Of a DNA stretch of 64,000 nt, positions 39,454 to 48,862 are shown piece by piece. The position numbers and the translations under genes are program-made. The stretch's first letter is position 1. Each line of letters begins with the position of its first letter. The DNA is taken from contig NZ_QUZU01000001.1 in assembly GCF_004682055.1 (NCBI RefSeq), positions 1 to 64,000 of the forward strand, given 5' to 3'. The notes beneath the pieces are model-generated. The model searched no databases, had not been told where the DNA came from, and was given only the letters and a program-made list of their open reading frames with translations. The stretch is from Pseudomonas kairouanensis. GTDB taxonomy: Bacteria; Pseudomonadota; Gammaproteobacteria; Pseudomonadales; Pseudomonadaceae.

Positions 39454-40302
39454 TCAGATGCTCAGTCGCATCGACAAATCCACCGCCTTCACATCCTTGG
39501 TCATCGCGCCGATGGAGATGTAGTCCACGCCGGTTTCAGCGATGGGCAGCAGGGTGCTTTCATTGATCCCGCCGCTGGCCTCCAGCTTGGCCTTGCCGCC
39601 GTTCAGGCGCACGGCTTCACGCATGTCTTCCAGGCTCAGTTCGTCGAGCATGATGATATCCGCGTCCGCCGCCAGGGCTTCGCGCAGTTCGTCCAGGCTT
39701 TCCACTTCAATTTCCACCGGTTTTCCGGGGGCGATCTTGTGGGCGGCCGTGATGGCTTGGGCAATGCCACCGCAGGCGGCGATGTGGTTTTCCTTGATCA
39801 GGAACGCGTCATACAGACCGATGCGGTGGTTGTGACAGCCACCGCACGTCACCGCGTATTTCTGCGCCAGGCGCAGGCCGGGTAGGGTCTTGCGGGTGTC
39901 CAGCAGCTTGACCTGGGTGCTCCCGACGAAATCCGCCAGGTATTGGGCGCGTGTGGCGACGCCGGACAGCAACTGCAGGAAATTCAATGCACAACGTTCG
40001 CCACTGAGCAGCGAGCGCGCCGGGCCTTCGAGGTGGAACAGCGCCTGGTTGGGGCTCACACGTTCACCGTCGGCGACTTGCCAGTGCACGGCGACCCGAG
40101 GGTCCAATTGACGGAACACCGCGTCCACCCAGGCCGTACCGCTGATAACGGCCGCATCGCGGGTAATGATCGTGGCGGTGGCCAGCCGTTCGGCCGGGAT
40201 CAACTGCGCAGTGATGTCGCCGCTGCCGATGTCTTCCAGCAGTGCACGGCGCACGTTGGCTTCGATTTCGGCGGTGAGGTCGGCAAGACGGAGATTCGGC
40301 AT
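39454..40302 (-). CDS. nadC: Nicotinate-nucleotide pyrophosphorylase (carboxylating)
   Basis: NadC (282 residues) makes nicotinate mononucleotide from quinolinate and PRPP in de novo NAD synthesis. Typical motifs are [53 protein letters not shown] and [15 protein letters not shown] [16 protein letters not shown] before the ATG that gives MPNLRLADL supports this start. It is divergent from the DUF1631 gene, in the order nadC-DUF1631-ampD-ampE. Confidence 0.96.
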   Translation of the reverse strand: MPNLRLADLTAEIEANVRRALLEDIGSGDITAQLIPAERLATATIITRDAAVISGTAWVDAVFRQLDPRVAVHWQVADGERVSPNQALFHLEGPARSLLSGERCALNFLQLLSGVATRAQYLADFVGSTQVKLLDTRKTLPGLRLAQKYAVTCGGCHNHRIGLYDAFLIKENHIAACGGIAQAITAAHKIAPGKPVEIEVESLDELREALAADADIIMLDELSLEDMREAVRLNGGKAKLEASGGINESTLLPIAETGVDYISIGAMTKDVKAVDLSMRLSI

Positions 40303-40491
40303 AACAGGCTCCACAAACAAAGTGCTCCGATTATAGGGGCAGTGGGCGCCTGAACCCAGCGACCTGCTCATTTACGACCAAATGGCAGAGGGTGCTGGCG
40401 CAACCACCCCTGATTGCAAGATAATCTCGCGCCTTGCAATTGGCGTCATAGCTTTGACGTCTGCCCAATACCGCCGTTTCAGGAGGCCAGG

Positions 40492-42642
40492 ATGCACAAT
40501 GACGGAAAGGTGGTGCCAATCAACAAGGCGCACGCCACGCCAGCGCCGCTCGCCCGATTGCCGGTGGTGTTGCTGCAAGTGCGCGACAAGGCGGCGCAAC
40601 AGCTGCAGCAAGGCTTGCAGGAGCTATTCGATAACGCCGACGACACCTTGTTCGAAATGGCCGACAAGGCCCGCAACAACCTCGACCATCATATTTTTTT
40701 CGAAGCCATGCGCGACCTGCGCCTCAAGCGCAAGAATTTCGAGCGCGTGTTCATGGAGCGGTTGTTCGAAGCCTTCGCCTGCCTGGGCCAGGCCGGGCGC
40801 GGCGAGCGGCAATTGGTGCCAGTGGTGTCCTACGAAACGGCCCCAGGCACTTCCAGGGACGACCAGGAAAAAGCCGTGGCCCTTGAGGCGATGCTGGGCC
40901 GGGTGCGCCACCGCGACGGCCTGGCGCTGGGGCAACTCACCACGCGCTTGAGTGCCCTGTTGGGCAATCGCCTGGATGATCGTGAAAACCCCTTGGGCCC
41001 GGCGCTGTTGTGTGAATTCTTCCTGCGGGCAGGGCGCAGTCTGGGGGTGGAGATCCGCGTCAAGCTGATCATGCTCAAGCTGTTTGAAAAATACGTGCTC
41101 AGCGACGCCGACCAACTCTACAACGAGGCCAACCAATTGCTGGTGGCGACCGGCGTATTGCCCGAACTCAAGGCGCTGCCTTCCCGTCGCCTGGGGGGGC
41201 ATGCGGTTCGCGATCTTCAGCGCGACACCGTATCGCCGACAACCGACCAACCCGTTGATGACACCGGCCAGGAAGCGTTCGCCGCTTTGCAGCAATTGCT
41301 CATCACCGTGCGCGGCAGCATCGCGCCCACCCTTGAAGCCAGCGCCGAGCCCCTGCCGATTACCACGCGCGACCTGCTGCGCCTGCTCTCTCATCTGCAG
41401 CAATACGTGCCCGAACCGGACGCCGAGGACGACTTCGACCTGCGCAGCCAGCTTGGGCAGTTGCTCACCCGCGTCAGCGTCAAGAGCGGCAAGTCGCGGG
41501 TGGTGGAGGGGGCAGATGAAGACGCGATCAACCTGCTGGCCATGCTGTTCGAATTTATCCTTAACGATCGCAGCGTGCCGGATGCCTTCAAGGCGTTGAT
41601 CGGTCGCCTGCAGATCCCGATGCTGAAAGTGGCGGTGCTGGACAAGCGTTTTTTCAGCCACGCCAGCCACCCGGCGCGCGGCTTGCTCAATGAAATCGCG
41701 GCGGTAGCCATGGGCTGGAGCCCGCGCGATGACTGTCAACGCGACAACCTGTACCTGCGCATCGAGCAGGTGGTGCAGCGTCTGCTCAATGAGTTTGTTG
41801 AAGACACGGCGATTTTCTCCCAACTGCTGGCGGAGTTCAGCGCGTTTGCCGCCGACGAGCGGCGGCGCAGTGACCTGCTCGAACAGCACACCCGCGATAC
41901 CGAAGAGGCACGCCTGCGGACCGAGGCTGTGCGCCAGCGGGTGGCCGAGGTACTGAATCGACGCTTGTTGGGCAAGGTCCTGCCACGCTCGGTGCTGCTG
42001 TTCGTGCAGCAAGCCTGGAGCCAGGTGCTGCTGCTGGCCCATCTCAAGTACGGGGAGCAGTCGTTGCAATGGCAGGCGGCGCTGCGCACCCTGGATGACC
42101 TGATCTGGAGTGTCAGCCTGCAAAGCGACACACATGCCGGGCGGCATTTGCTGGGGCAGGTGCCGGGTTTGCTCAAGGCCTTGCGCGATGGATTGACCAG
42201 CGCCGCGTTCGACCCTTTCAGCACCCGAGAGTTTTTTGTGCGCTTGCAAGCGCTGCACACCCAGGCGCCGGAGGAGATCGATGGGTTGGTCGAGGTGCGC
42301 GAGCCATTTGTGCTCGGTGCAGTTTCGCCTGATCCCGTCGAAGGCCTGCCGGAGCATGACCCAGACCTGCTCAAAACCCAACTGCTGCAGATCGGTGGCT
42401 GGTTTGTGTTTGATGGGGGAGACACCAGCGCCCAGCGTTGCAAGCTCACCGCGATCATGGCGCCGACCAACACCTATATTTTTGTCAGCCGCACGGGGCT
42501 CAAAGTGCTTGAGCACAGTGCCGGCCAACTGGCATTGGCGTTCAAGCATGGAACGCTGCATGCCTTGGATAGCGGGCCATTGTTCGAGCGAGCACTGGTG
42601 GAAGTGGTGGGCAGGCTGCGACAACTCAATCGCGGCAAGTGA
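40492..42642 (+). CDS. DUF1631 domain-containing protein
   Basis: This 716-residue cytoplasmic protein is nearly all DUF1631. No signal peptide or membrane segment is visible. The sequence is mostly helical, and the last 90 residues or so (KCKLTAIMAPTNTYIFVSRTGLKV-like region) resemble a small PilZ-like or beta domain appended to the helices. AGGAGG before the ATG decides the start over an in-frame ATG 78 bases upstream. Function is unknown; it lies between nadC and ampD in pseudomonads generally. Confidence 0.82.
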   Translation: MHNDGKVVPINKAHATPAPLARLPVVLLQVRDKAAQQLQQGLQELFDNADDTLFEMADKARNNLDHHIFFEAMRDLRLKRKNFERVFMERLFEAFACLGQAGRGERQLVPVVSYETAPGTSRDDQEKAVALEAMLGRVRHRDGLALGQLTTRLSALLGNRLDDRENPLGPALLCEFFLRAGRSLGVEIRVKLIMLKLFEKYVLSDADQLYNEANQLLVATGVLPELKALPSRRLGGHAVRDLQRDTVSPTTDQPVDDTGQEAFAALQQLLITVRGSIAPTLEASAEPLPITTRDLLRLLSHLQQYVPEPDAEDDFDLRSQLGQLLTRVSVKSGKSRVVEGADEDAINLLAMLFEFILNDRSVPDAFKALIGRLQIPMLKVAVLDKRFFSHASHPARGLLNEIAAVAMGWSPRDDCQRDNLYLRIEQVVQRLLNEFVEDTAIFSQLLAEFSAFAADERRRSDLLEQHTRDTEEARLRTEAVRQRVAEVLNRRLLGKVLPRSVLLFVQQAWSQVLLLAHLKYGEQSLQWQAALRTLDDLIWSVSLQSDTHAGRHLLGQVPGLLKALRDGLTSAAFDPFSTREFFVRLQALHTQAPEEIDGLVEVREPFVLGAVSPDPVEGLPEHDPDLLKTQLLQIGGWFVFDGGDTSAQRCKLTAIMAPTNTYIFVSRTGLKVLEHSAGQLALAFKHGTLHALDSGPLFERALVEVVGRLRQLNRGK

Positions 42643-42703
42643 TCGCAACCACGGGGTCGAACGCGGCATACTGCACATACTTTGACTCATTCTAGGAAGC
42701 TGT

Positions 42704-43267
42704 ATGCAGTTGGACTCCGCCAGCGGTTGGTGCCAGGGCATCCGCCATTGCCCTTCGCCCAACTTCAACGAGCGCCCCGCAGGTGAAATTTCACTGTTGG
42801 TGGTGCACAACATCAGCCTGCCCCCTGCACAATTTGCCACCGGCAAGGTGCAGGAGTTTTTCCAGAATCGCCTGGATGTCACGGAACATCCCTACTTTGA
42901 AGGGATCGCTGACCTACGGGTGTCCGCGCATTTTCTGATTGAACGCGACGGTGCGGTGACGCAGTTTGTGTCGTGCCGCGACCGGGCCTGGCATGCGGGG
43001 GTCTCGTGCTTCGAAGGGCGCGAAACCTGCAATGACTTTTCCGTGGGCATCGAGCTGGAAGGCACGGATGACTTGCCGTTTACCGACGCGCAATACAAGT
43101 CGCTGATCGACCTGACTGGTCAGTTGTTGGCAGCGTACCCAGGCATCACGCCCCAGCGTATCTGTGGTCACAGCGATATCGCGCCAGGGCGCAAGACCGA
43201 CCCCGGCCCGGCTTTTGATTGGGCGCGCTTTCGCAACGCCCTGCAGGATGGAGGACACGCACGATGA
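42704..43267 (+). CDS. ampD: 1,6-anhydro-N-acetylmuramyl-L-alanine amidase AmpD
   Basis: AmpD (187 residues) is a cytoplasmic zinc amidase that strips peptides from anhydro-muropeptides during cell wall recycling, thereby lowering the AmpR inducer and AmpC beta-lactamase. Zinc ligands are His35 (LLVVHNISLP), His156 (ICGHSDIAPGRK) and Asp166. Glu117 in SVGIELEG and Lys164 complete the active site. It overlaps ampE by ATGA. No ampR-ampC pair is in the window. Confidence 0.96.
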   Translation: MQLDSASGWCQGIRHCPSPNFNERPAGEISLLVVHNISLPPAQFATGKVQEFFQNRLDVTEHPYFEGIADLRVSAHFLIERDGAVTQFVSCRDRAWHAGVSCFEGRETCNDFSVGIELEGTDDLPFTDAQYKSLIDLTGQLLAAYPGITPQRICGHSDIAPGRKTDPGPAFDWARFRNALQDGGHAR

Positions 43268-44100
43268 GTTTCCTGGTGTTGGTGTTGGCGGTGTGGATCG
43301 AGAAGTTCTCGGCCCTGCGCCAGCGGTTGCAACGTGACGGCGGATGGCTGCGTGAGCTCGCCAAGCTGGAATCGAGCCCGCGTTGGGGCAAGCAGCCGTG
43401 GTTGATTCTGGTGCTGCTGGTGTTGTTGCCGGTGGCATTGCTGGCGCTGTTGCTGCTGGTGCTGGAGCCGGTGGCCTATGGCTTGCTGGCCCTGCCGGTG
43501 CACCTGTTGGTGGTGATCTACAGCCTGGGCCGAGGCGATCTGTTGGCCGGGCTCGGCCCGTTTCGCGATGCCTGGCGCCGGGGCGATCTGCAGGCTGCCG
43601 AGCATGTGGCCGAGCGCGACCTGAAACTGGGCGCCGACAGTGGCGAGCAACTGCTAGAGCGTGTCCAGGGCCACCTGCTGTGGCAGGTCTACCAGAGTTT
43701 TTTCGCGGTGATCTTCTGGTACTTCCTGCTGGGCCCGGTTGCCGCATTGGCGTATCGCCTGCTGGCGCTGGCCAGTGAACACAGCAGCAACCCGCTGGTG
43801 GCCGAGCGTGCCGGGCAACTGCGCCACGCGTTTGACTGGTTGCCGGTACGCTTGCTGGCGGCCAGCTTCGCCCTGGTGGGCAACTTCGTCGCCGTCAGCC
43901 GCGTAATGCTTCACGAGTTGTTGAGCTGGGACATCAGCGCCGCCCAACTGGTGGAGAAAGTCGGCCTGGTCGCCGCCGAGATCCCGGCGCCGGTGGTGGG
44001 CGCCGAGGGCATCAACAGCCTGGACCGCCTGTGGGAACTGCTGCTGCGCGCAGCGGTGCTGTGGTACGCCGGCTTCGCCATCTGGACCGTATTGCCCTGA
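43264..44100 (+). CDS. ampE: Regulatory signalling modulator protein AmpE
   Basis: AmpE (278 residues) is an inner-membrane protein with about four transmembrane segments and a conserved N terminus (WIEKFSALRQRLQRDGGWL) that is partly cytoplasmic. It contributes to AmpD-linked beta-lactamase signalling by an unclear mechanism and is related to CobD/CbiB proteins. It starts inside the ampD stop, forming the standard ampDE operon. Confidence 0.93.
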   Translation: MSFLVLVLAVWIEKFSALRQRLQRDGGWLRELAKLESSPRWGKQPWLILVLLVLLPVALLALLLLVLEPVAYGLLALPVHLLVVIYSLGRGDLLAGLGPFRDAWRRGDLQAAEHVAERDLKLGADSGEQLLERVQGHLLWQVYQSFFAVIFWYFLLGPVAALAYRLLALASEHSSNPLVAERAGQLRHAFDWLPVRLLAASFALVGNFVAVSRVMLHELLSWDISAAQLVEKVGLVAAEIPAPVVGAEGINSLDRLWELLLRAAVLWYAGFAIWTVLP

Positions 44101-44103
44101 CCC

Positions 44104-44132
44104 GTAGTGAGCGGGGCAAGCCCGCTCACGAC
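44104..44132. repeat. Single REP (GII-like) hairpin
   Basis: GTAGTGAGCGGGG-caa-GCCCGCTCAC, much like the element at 39408, follows ampE by 3 bases. It may stabilise or end the ampDE message. Confidence 0.78.
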
Positions 44133-44261
44133 ACTGTTTTTCGCAGGGCCTTCAGGCTCGTTAACCTTAAGTTACAAAACTTCCTTTCAAATTGAGCTAT
44201 ACAGATGATGGCTAACTGCCGCCCTGCGCCTCAATAAAAATAAAAGAAAGGGAGTTCACCT

Positions 44262-46292
44262 GTGAAGAGCTTGCTCTATCCCGCCGTCGCGCTGATGAAT
44301 CGCCTGAGCTTCGGCATGAAGTTCAGCCTGATCAGCGTGCTGTTCCTGCTGCCCATGCTGGCGACCAACTATTACCTGGTGCGTGATTCCTGGCGCGAAT
44401 TCCAGGGCACGCGGATCGAATTGCAAAGCTTGGATCTGCTCGGCAGCAGCCTGGCCCTGCGCCGGGACCTGGAAACCCTCAACAACCTGGTACAGATCAA
44501 CGCCACCCTCGGCCAGTCCGGCAAGGCCGGTGACCTTGAGGGCAAGATCAGCGCGCTGGAGCACAGTGTGCTGAGTCGCCTGCAAGGCCTTGATGCCATG
44601 GCCACCGACCCCGAACAAATCGCCGCCTTTGAGAGCAAGCGCGACGAGTTGATCAGCGCCTTCAAGGCCCAACAGCAGGAAACCTCGCTGCTGAGCAAAA
44701 GCGCGCTGATCGGCAAGTTGCTGAACAAGGCCCAGATGCTCAGCCAGATCATCGCCAGCCAATCGGGCCTGAGCCGCGACCCCCAGGGCGACCTGCGCCA
44801 GCTCAGTGAACTGATCACCAGCGTCACCCCGCACGTCACCCAGACCCTGGGCGAAGGCCGGGCCATGGGCGCGTACTCGTTAGGCCAGGGCTTTCTCAAT
44901 TCATCTTCCAGCACCCGTTTTGACGAATTGCTGCAACAGCTGGAAAAACTCCAGGCCGAATACGGCCTGAAATTACAGGACGCCCTGGGCTCCAGCCGCG
45001 CTGCCCACGCGGCCCTCGATGGCATGGCCACGGCCAGCAGCGCCAGCCTCAAGCAAGGCAGCGAGTTATTCGAAGAGCAGGTGGTGATGGCCGAAACCCT
45101 CGACGCCCCTTGGCAGCCTTTTTACGACAACGTCAGCCAATTGATGGCCCAGACTTACCAGCTCAATGAGGCCACCCTGGCCTTTATCGGCCAGCAGTTG
45201 GAGCAGCGCCTGGCGCAGAACCGCATGCATATGGTGCTGCTGGTGTCGGCGCTTACGGCGGTGTTCTTGCTGATCTTCTATCTATACGGTGGCTTCTACG
45301 CCTCCACCCGCACCACGCTGCGACGCTTGGGGCTGATGATGGACAAGGTGGCGGCCGGCGACATGACCGTCACCTTTGTCGCCCACAGCCGCGATGAACT
45401 GGGCGACCTGGGCCAGGTGTTCAATGGCACCGTGGCCAAGATCCATGACCTGATCGAGCGCGTCGGGCACACCGTCAGCCAGGTCGAACTGCAGGCTGGC
45501 CAGGTGGAGTCAGTCTCGGCCCGCAGCAACCAGGCGGTGTCCGGCCAGCGTACGCAAATCGAACAGGTGGCGACGGCGATGAACCAGATGTCGTCCACAG
45601 CCCAGGAAGTGGCGCGCAGTGCGGCAGCGGCGGTCAACAGTGCCCATAGCGTCAACGATGAGACCGTCAGTGGTCGTGGCCTGGTGCAATCCCAGCAGGG
45701 CAGCATTGCGCGCCTGGCCTCGGAGATCGACCAGTCGGTGCAAGTGATCAATCAGTTGGCCACCGACAGCCAGTCCATCAGCAACGTATTGGAAGTGATC
45801 AAAAGCATCGCCGAACAGACCAACCTGCTGGCGCTCAATGCGGCGATCGAGGCGGCGCGGGCCGGTGAGCAGGGCCGAGGTTTTGCCGTGGTGGCCGATG
45901 AAGTGCGCACCCTGGCCCGACGCACCCAGCGCTCAACCGAAGAAATCGAGCAGATGATCAGCCGCCTGCACAGCGGTGTGGCGGCGGCCGTGACGGCGAT
46001 GGGCACCAGCCATGCCATGGCCAATGGCACGGTGGGGCAGTCGGAAAAGGTCCAGCAAGCCTTGGAAAATATCCTCGGCGCCGTAGGCATGATCGTCGAT
46101 CAGAACCAGCAGATTGCCGCCGCCGTGGAGCAGCAGACGGCGGTCGCCCACGATATCGACCAGAACATTGTGCAAATCAACCGTGCTGGTGAGTACGCAG
46201 CCGAGGGGGCCCATCAGACCGAGGCTGCCAGCCGGCAACTGTCAATGCAGGTGATTGAGTTGAAGCAATTGATCGGTGCCTTTCGCGTGTAG
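44262..46292 (+). CDS. Methyl-accepting chemotaxis protein
   Basis: This 676-residue chemoreceptor has a first transmembrane helix (about 20-40), a long helical periplasmic domain (about 42-325), a second transmembrane helix (about 326-348), a HAMP domain and the cytoplasmic signalling coil. The hairpin tip [32 protein letters not shown] is unmistakable. The sensor is not an obvious Cache or PAS domain and may be a helical bundle. It starts with GTG behind AAAGGGAG. The ligand is unknown. Its position next to ampE is shared with P. aeruginosa. Confidence 0.93.
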   Translation: MKSLLYPAVALMNRLSFGMKFSLISVLFLLPMLATNYYLVRDSWREFQGTRIELQSLDLLGSSLALRRDLETLNNLVQINATLGQSGKAGDLEGKISALEHSVLSRLQGLDAMATDPEQIAAFESKRDELISAFKAQQQETSLLSKSALIGKLLNKAQMLSQIIASQSGLSRDPQGDLRQLSELITSVTPHVTQTLGEGRAMGAYSLGQGFLNSSSSTRFDELLQQLEKLQAEYGLKLQDALGSSRAAHAALDGMATASSASLKQGSELFEEQVVMAETLDAPWQPFYDNVSQLMAQTYQLNEATLAFIGQQLEQRLAQNRMHMVLLVSALTAVFLLIFYLYGGFYASTRTTLRRLGLMMDKVAAGDMTVTFVAHSRDELGDLGQVFNGTVAKIHDLIERVGHTVSQVELQAGQVESVSARSNQAVSGQRTQIEQVATAMNQMSSTAQEVARSAAAAVNSAHSVNDETVSGRGLVQSQQGSIARLASEIDQSVQVINQLATDSQSISNVLEVIKSIAEQTNLLALNAAIEAARAGEQGRGFAVVADEVRTLARRTQRSTEEIEQMISRLHSGVAAAVTAMGTSHAMANGTVGQSEKVQQALENILGAVGMIVDQNQQIAAAVEQQTAVAHDIDQNIVQINRAGEYAAEGAHQTEAASRQLSMQVIELKQLIGAFRV

Positions 46293-46417
46293 GGCGTAGG
46301 CGTAGGATTTAAGCCTTAGCTATGTGGTGCATGTCCTGATTTGCCTCGGGCTCTTTTTTGCCGGTGTGGATAAGTGAAAATTTGTTTCACTCAAGTCCAT
46401 GTCCAAGGGGCACAGCG

Positions 46418-46849
46418 ATGACCACTGTTATCGGCATCAAAGGGCACTGCGCCCACTGCGACATCACCTTCGAACTCAAGCCGTGGCAATTGAACGCCAT
46501 CGCCATCGAAGAGCCTTTTGATTGCCCGTACTGCCAACGGATCTTGCAGTTGAATTGCCCTCGCCAGTTGCGCCGGCTCAAGACGCTGGACCATTGGGCG
46601 CTGGTGCGCCCGAGCATGGTGGTGCTGACCTGCATGGTGCTGATCGTGGCATTGGTGATGGAGTGGGTGGGACTGATCAGCGTGGTTGGCCAGCTCAATG
46701 TGTCACTGGCGGTGCTTCTGGTGCACTTCGTGGCGTTGCGCTATGCCCGTTACCGCCAGCGCCTGACGCTGGAGTTGCAAGTGGTGACGCCAGCCTTACC
46801 AATTGAACAGCTCGCACGCATTGCGTGTGCTCGCCTCGGCCAGCAATAG
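46418..46849 (+). CDS. Zinc-ribbon membrane protein of unknown function
   Basis: This 143-residue protein has an N-terminal zinc ribbon with Cys11, Cys14, Cys36 and Cys39 (GHCAHC; FDCPYC), then two transmembrane helices (about 70-90 and 93-112) and a short basic cytoplasmic tail. I do not recognise a named family. AAGGGG before the ATG that gives MTTVIGIKGHC supports the start. The last 54 bases overlap tatD on the opposite strand, which is unusually long here. Confidence 0.65.
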   Translation: MTTVIGIKGHCAHCDITFELKPWQLNAIAIEEPFDCPYCQRILQLNCPRQLRRLKTLDHWALVRPSMVVLTCMVLIVALVMEWVGLISVVGQLNVSLAVLLVHFVALRYARYRQRLTLELQVVTPALPIEQLARIACARLGQQ

Positions 46850-47572
46850 CGGGGCAATGCCCATACGTTCAGCCAGGGCGTTGCAGATAGCCGGCAAGTG
46901 TTGCGGGCTGTTGCGCTGGCCGGGGAACATGGCCGGTGCCATGTCAGGGGCGTCGGTTTCCAGCACCACCGCGTCCAGCGGCAACTGTGCCAGCACCTTA
47001 TGCATGCGCAGGGCCTGGGGCCAAGTGGCAGCACCGCCCAGGCCCAGTTTGAAACCCAGCTTGATGTATTCGCGGGCCTCTTCCTGGCTACCGGCAAATG
47101 CGTGGATGATGCCGCCCCGCGGCAGGCGGATACGTTTGAGGGTGGCAATCACTGCCGCGTGACTGCGGCGTACGTGCAGCAACGCCGGCAGTTGGAAGTC
47201 GGCCGCCAGCTTGAGTTGGGCTTCAAACAGGCTTTGCTGGCGTGCGCGGTCCAGTGTTTCAAGAAAGTAGTCCAGGCCAATTTCGCCCACCGCACATAAC
47301 TGGCGGTGACCGTGCAGGCGGCTGAGCCAATCGCCCAGTTCCGTCAGGTCGGCGGGGCGATGATCGTCCAAGTACACCGGGTGCAGGCCAAAGGCGGCGA
47401 ACAAGCCTTCGTCGTTCTGCACCAGGTCCCACAGCCGTTGCCAATTTTGCTGATACACCCCGAGCACCACCATGCGCCGTACGCCCAGTTCACGGCTGTG
47501 GGCGAGGACTTCCCCGCGGTCAGTGTCGAAGTCCGGGAAGTCCAGGTGGGTGTGGGTGTCGATCAGCTCCAC
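46796..47572 (-). CDS. TatD family metal-dependent hydrolase
   Basis: This 258-residue TIM-barrel hydrolase has the metal-binding THTHLDF at the N terminus, AVGEIGLDY, ALLHVRRSHAAV (the second His region) and LETDAPDM. TatD proteins are Mg-dependent DNases; the true substrate of this branch is unproven. It starts with GTG 2 bases after the cra stop, so the two are in one operon, a pairing known from other pseudomonads near fructose genes. Confidence 0.9.
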   Translation of the reverse strand: MELIDTHTHLDFPDFDTDRGEVLAHSRELGVRRMVVLGVYQQNWQRLWDLVQNDEGLFAAFGLHPVYLDDHRPADLTELGDWLSRLHGHRQLCAVGEIGLDYFLETLDRARQQSLFEAQLKLAADFQLPALLHVRRSHAAVIATLKRIRLPRGGIIHAFAGSQEEAREYIKLGFKLGLGGAATWPQALRMHKVLAQLPLDAVVLETDAPDMAPAMFPGQRNSPQHLPAICNALAERMGIAPLLLAEASTRNACELFNW

Positions 47573-47574
47573 GC

Positions 47575-48570
47575 TCAGGCCTCGTGAATACGCTGCTTGA
47601 ACGTGCGACCGATGGCGTGCACGCCCGGCTGGTACTGCTCTTGTTCAATCGCGGCCAGGGCCAGCTTCAGCGAGGTGTCGGCGATGTGTTGATGTTGCTG
47701 GGCCATGGCGTTGACCGGCAGCGGCAGGAAGTCCAGCAACTGGGTGTCACCAAAGGTGCCCAGGTGCATTTGGCGTGCCTTGGCCGGCACTGCCTGCAGG
47801 GCGTCGAACACGCCTTGCAGCAATACGTAGGACGTGGTGATCAGCGCGTCAGGCAAGTGCCCAAGGCGTTGCAGGAGTTCTTCCATCATGCGCTTGCCGC
47901 ATTCGCGGCTGAAGGCCAGGCCGTGTTCGATGCTGCTTTCCACCTCGCTGTCACGCAGGGCCAGGCAGAAGCCCTTGGTGCGTTCCTGGCTGATGCTCAA
48001 CTCGGCCCGCGCACCCAGCAGCACGATTTGCTTGGGCTTGAGTTGCAGCAGGCTGGCGGTCAATTGCTGGCTGGCCTGGCGGTCGTCACTGACCACCGAG
48101 CAGAACTGCGCCGGGTCCATCTCACGGTCGATGGCAATGATTGGCAGGCCCTTGGCTTGCAGCTCACGGTAGCTGTCGTCGTTGGGCGGCAGGCAACTGG
48201 CCACGAACAACGCATCACAGCGCCGGGCGCGGAACAGTTGGAGCAATTGGCGCTCGCTGTCGGCGTCATCGTCGGAGCTGGCGATCAGCAACTGATAGCC
48301 GCGGGCCCGGGCACCTTGCTCCAACAGCTTGGCGATGCGTGCGTAACTGGGGTTTTCCAGGTCGGGCAGGATAAAACCCAAGGTGCGTGTGTGCCGACTG
48401 CGCAGCCCGGCGGCCTGGGGGTTGGGGGTAAAACCATGGGCCTCAACCACGGCACGCACCCGTTCGACGGTGGCGTTGCTGATCCGTTGTTGTTCGGCCT
48501 TGCCGTTGATGACGTAGCTGGCGGTGGTCACGGACACACCGGCCAGACGTGCGATATCACTGAGTTTCAA
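47575..48570 (-). CDS. cra: Catabolite repressor/activator Cra (FruR)
   Basis: Cra (331 residues) is a LacI-family regulator that in Pseudomonas controls the fructose operon and responds to fructose 1-phosphate. The N-terminal helix-turn-helix reads KLSDIARLAGVSVTTASYVING, followed by a sugar-binding domain. I place the start at a TTG with AAGGA upstream, giving the length of related proteins; a 29-residue upstream extension with a weak start is possible but lacks homology support. It faces the fruBKA operon. Confidence 0.93.
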   Translation of the reverse strand: MKLSDIARLAGVSVTTASYVINGKAEQQRISNATVERVRAVVEAHGFTPNPQAAGLRSRHTRTLGFILPDLENPSYARIAKLLEQGARARGYQLLIASSDDDADSERQLLQLFRARRCDALFVASCLPPNDDSYRELQAKGLPIIAIDREMDPAQFCSVVSDDRQASQQLTASLLQLKPKQIVLLGARAELSISQERTKGFCLALRDSEVESSIEHGLAFSRECGKRMMEELLQRLGHLPDALITTSYVLLQGVFDALQAVPAKARQMHLGTFGDTQLLDFLPLPVNAMAQQHQHIADTSLKLALAAIEQEQYQPGVHAIGRTFKQRIHEA

Positions 48571-48715
48571 ACCGGGATTTCCTTGTTTTTTGGAGCTTGC
48601 CCCGACATTTTGTCCAATCGTAACCGATTCCTGTACACGACCAATGCCTAGACTCACGCGCCGAGTGGTTCTTCAAGGATGCGCAATTAACGCGTAATCT
48701 GCCATAAATTCTAGA

Positions 48716-48727
48716 TTAAACGTTTCA
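48716..48727. promoter_or_regulatory. Cra operator of the fru operon
   Basis: TTAAACGTTTCA is exactly the Cra operator described for the P. putida fru promoter. It lies 136 bases upstream of fruB, between cra and fruB. The remaining intergenic sequence (48571-48862) holds the promoters and no gene. Confidence 0.85.
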
Positions 48728-48862
48728 GCAGGCGTATTTTTACGATATTCGCTACTGAGTGGCCACTGCCAACTGACCGCTCAGTCAGTTATTCCGAATC
48801 GCCCTTACACTGTTTATTCAAAACAATACCTAGTGCATCACCGCACTAACTAGGAGAACGGC

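Noticed and set aside
44133..44261. Flagellar sigma-28 promoter before the chemoreceptor
   Set aside because: No convincing TAAA/GCCGATAA pair with proper spacing was found.
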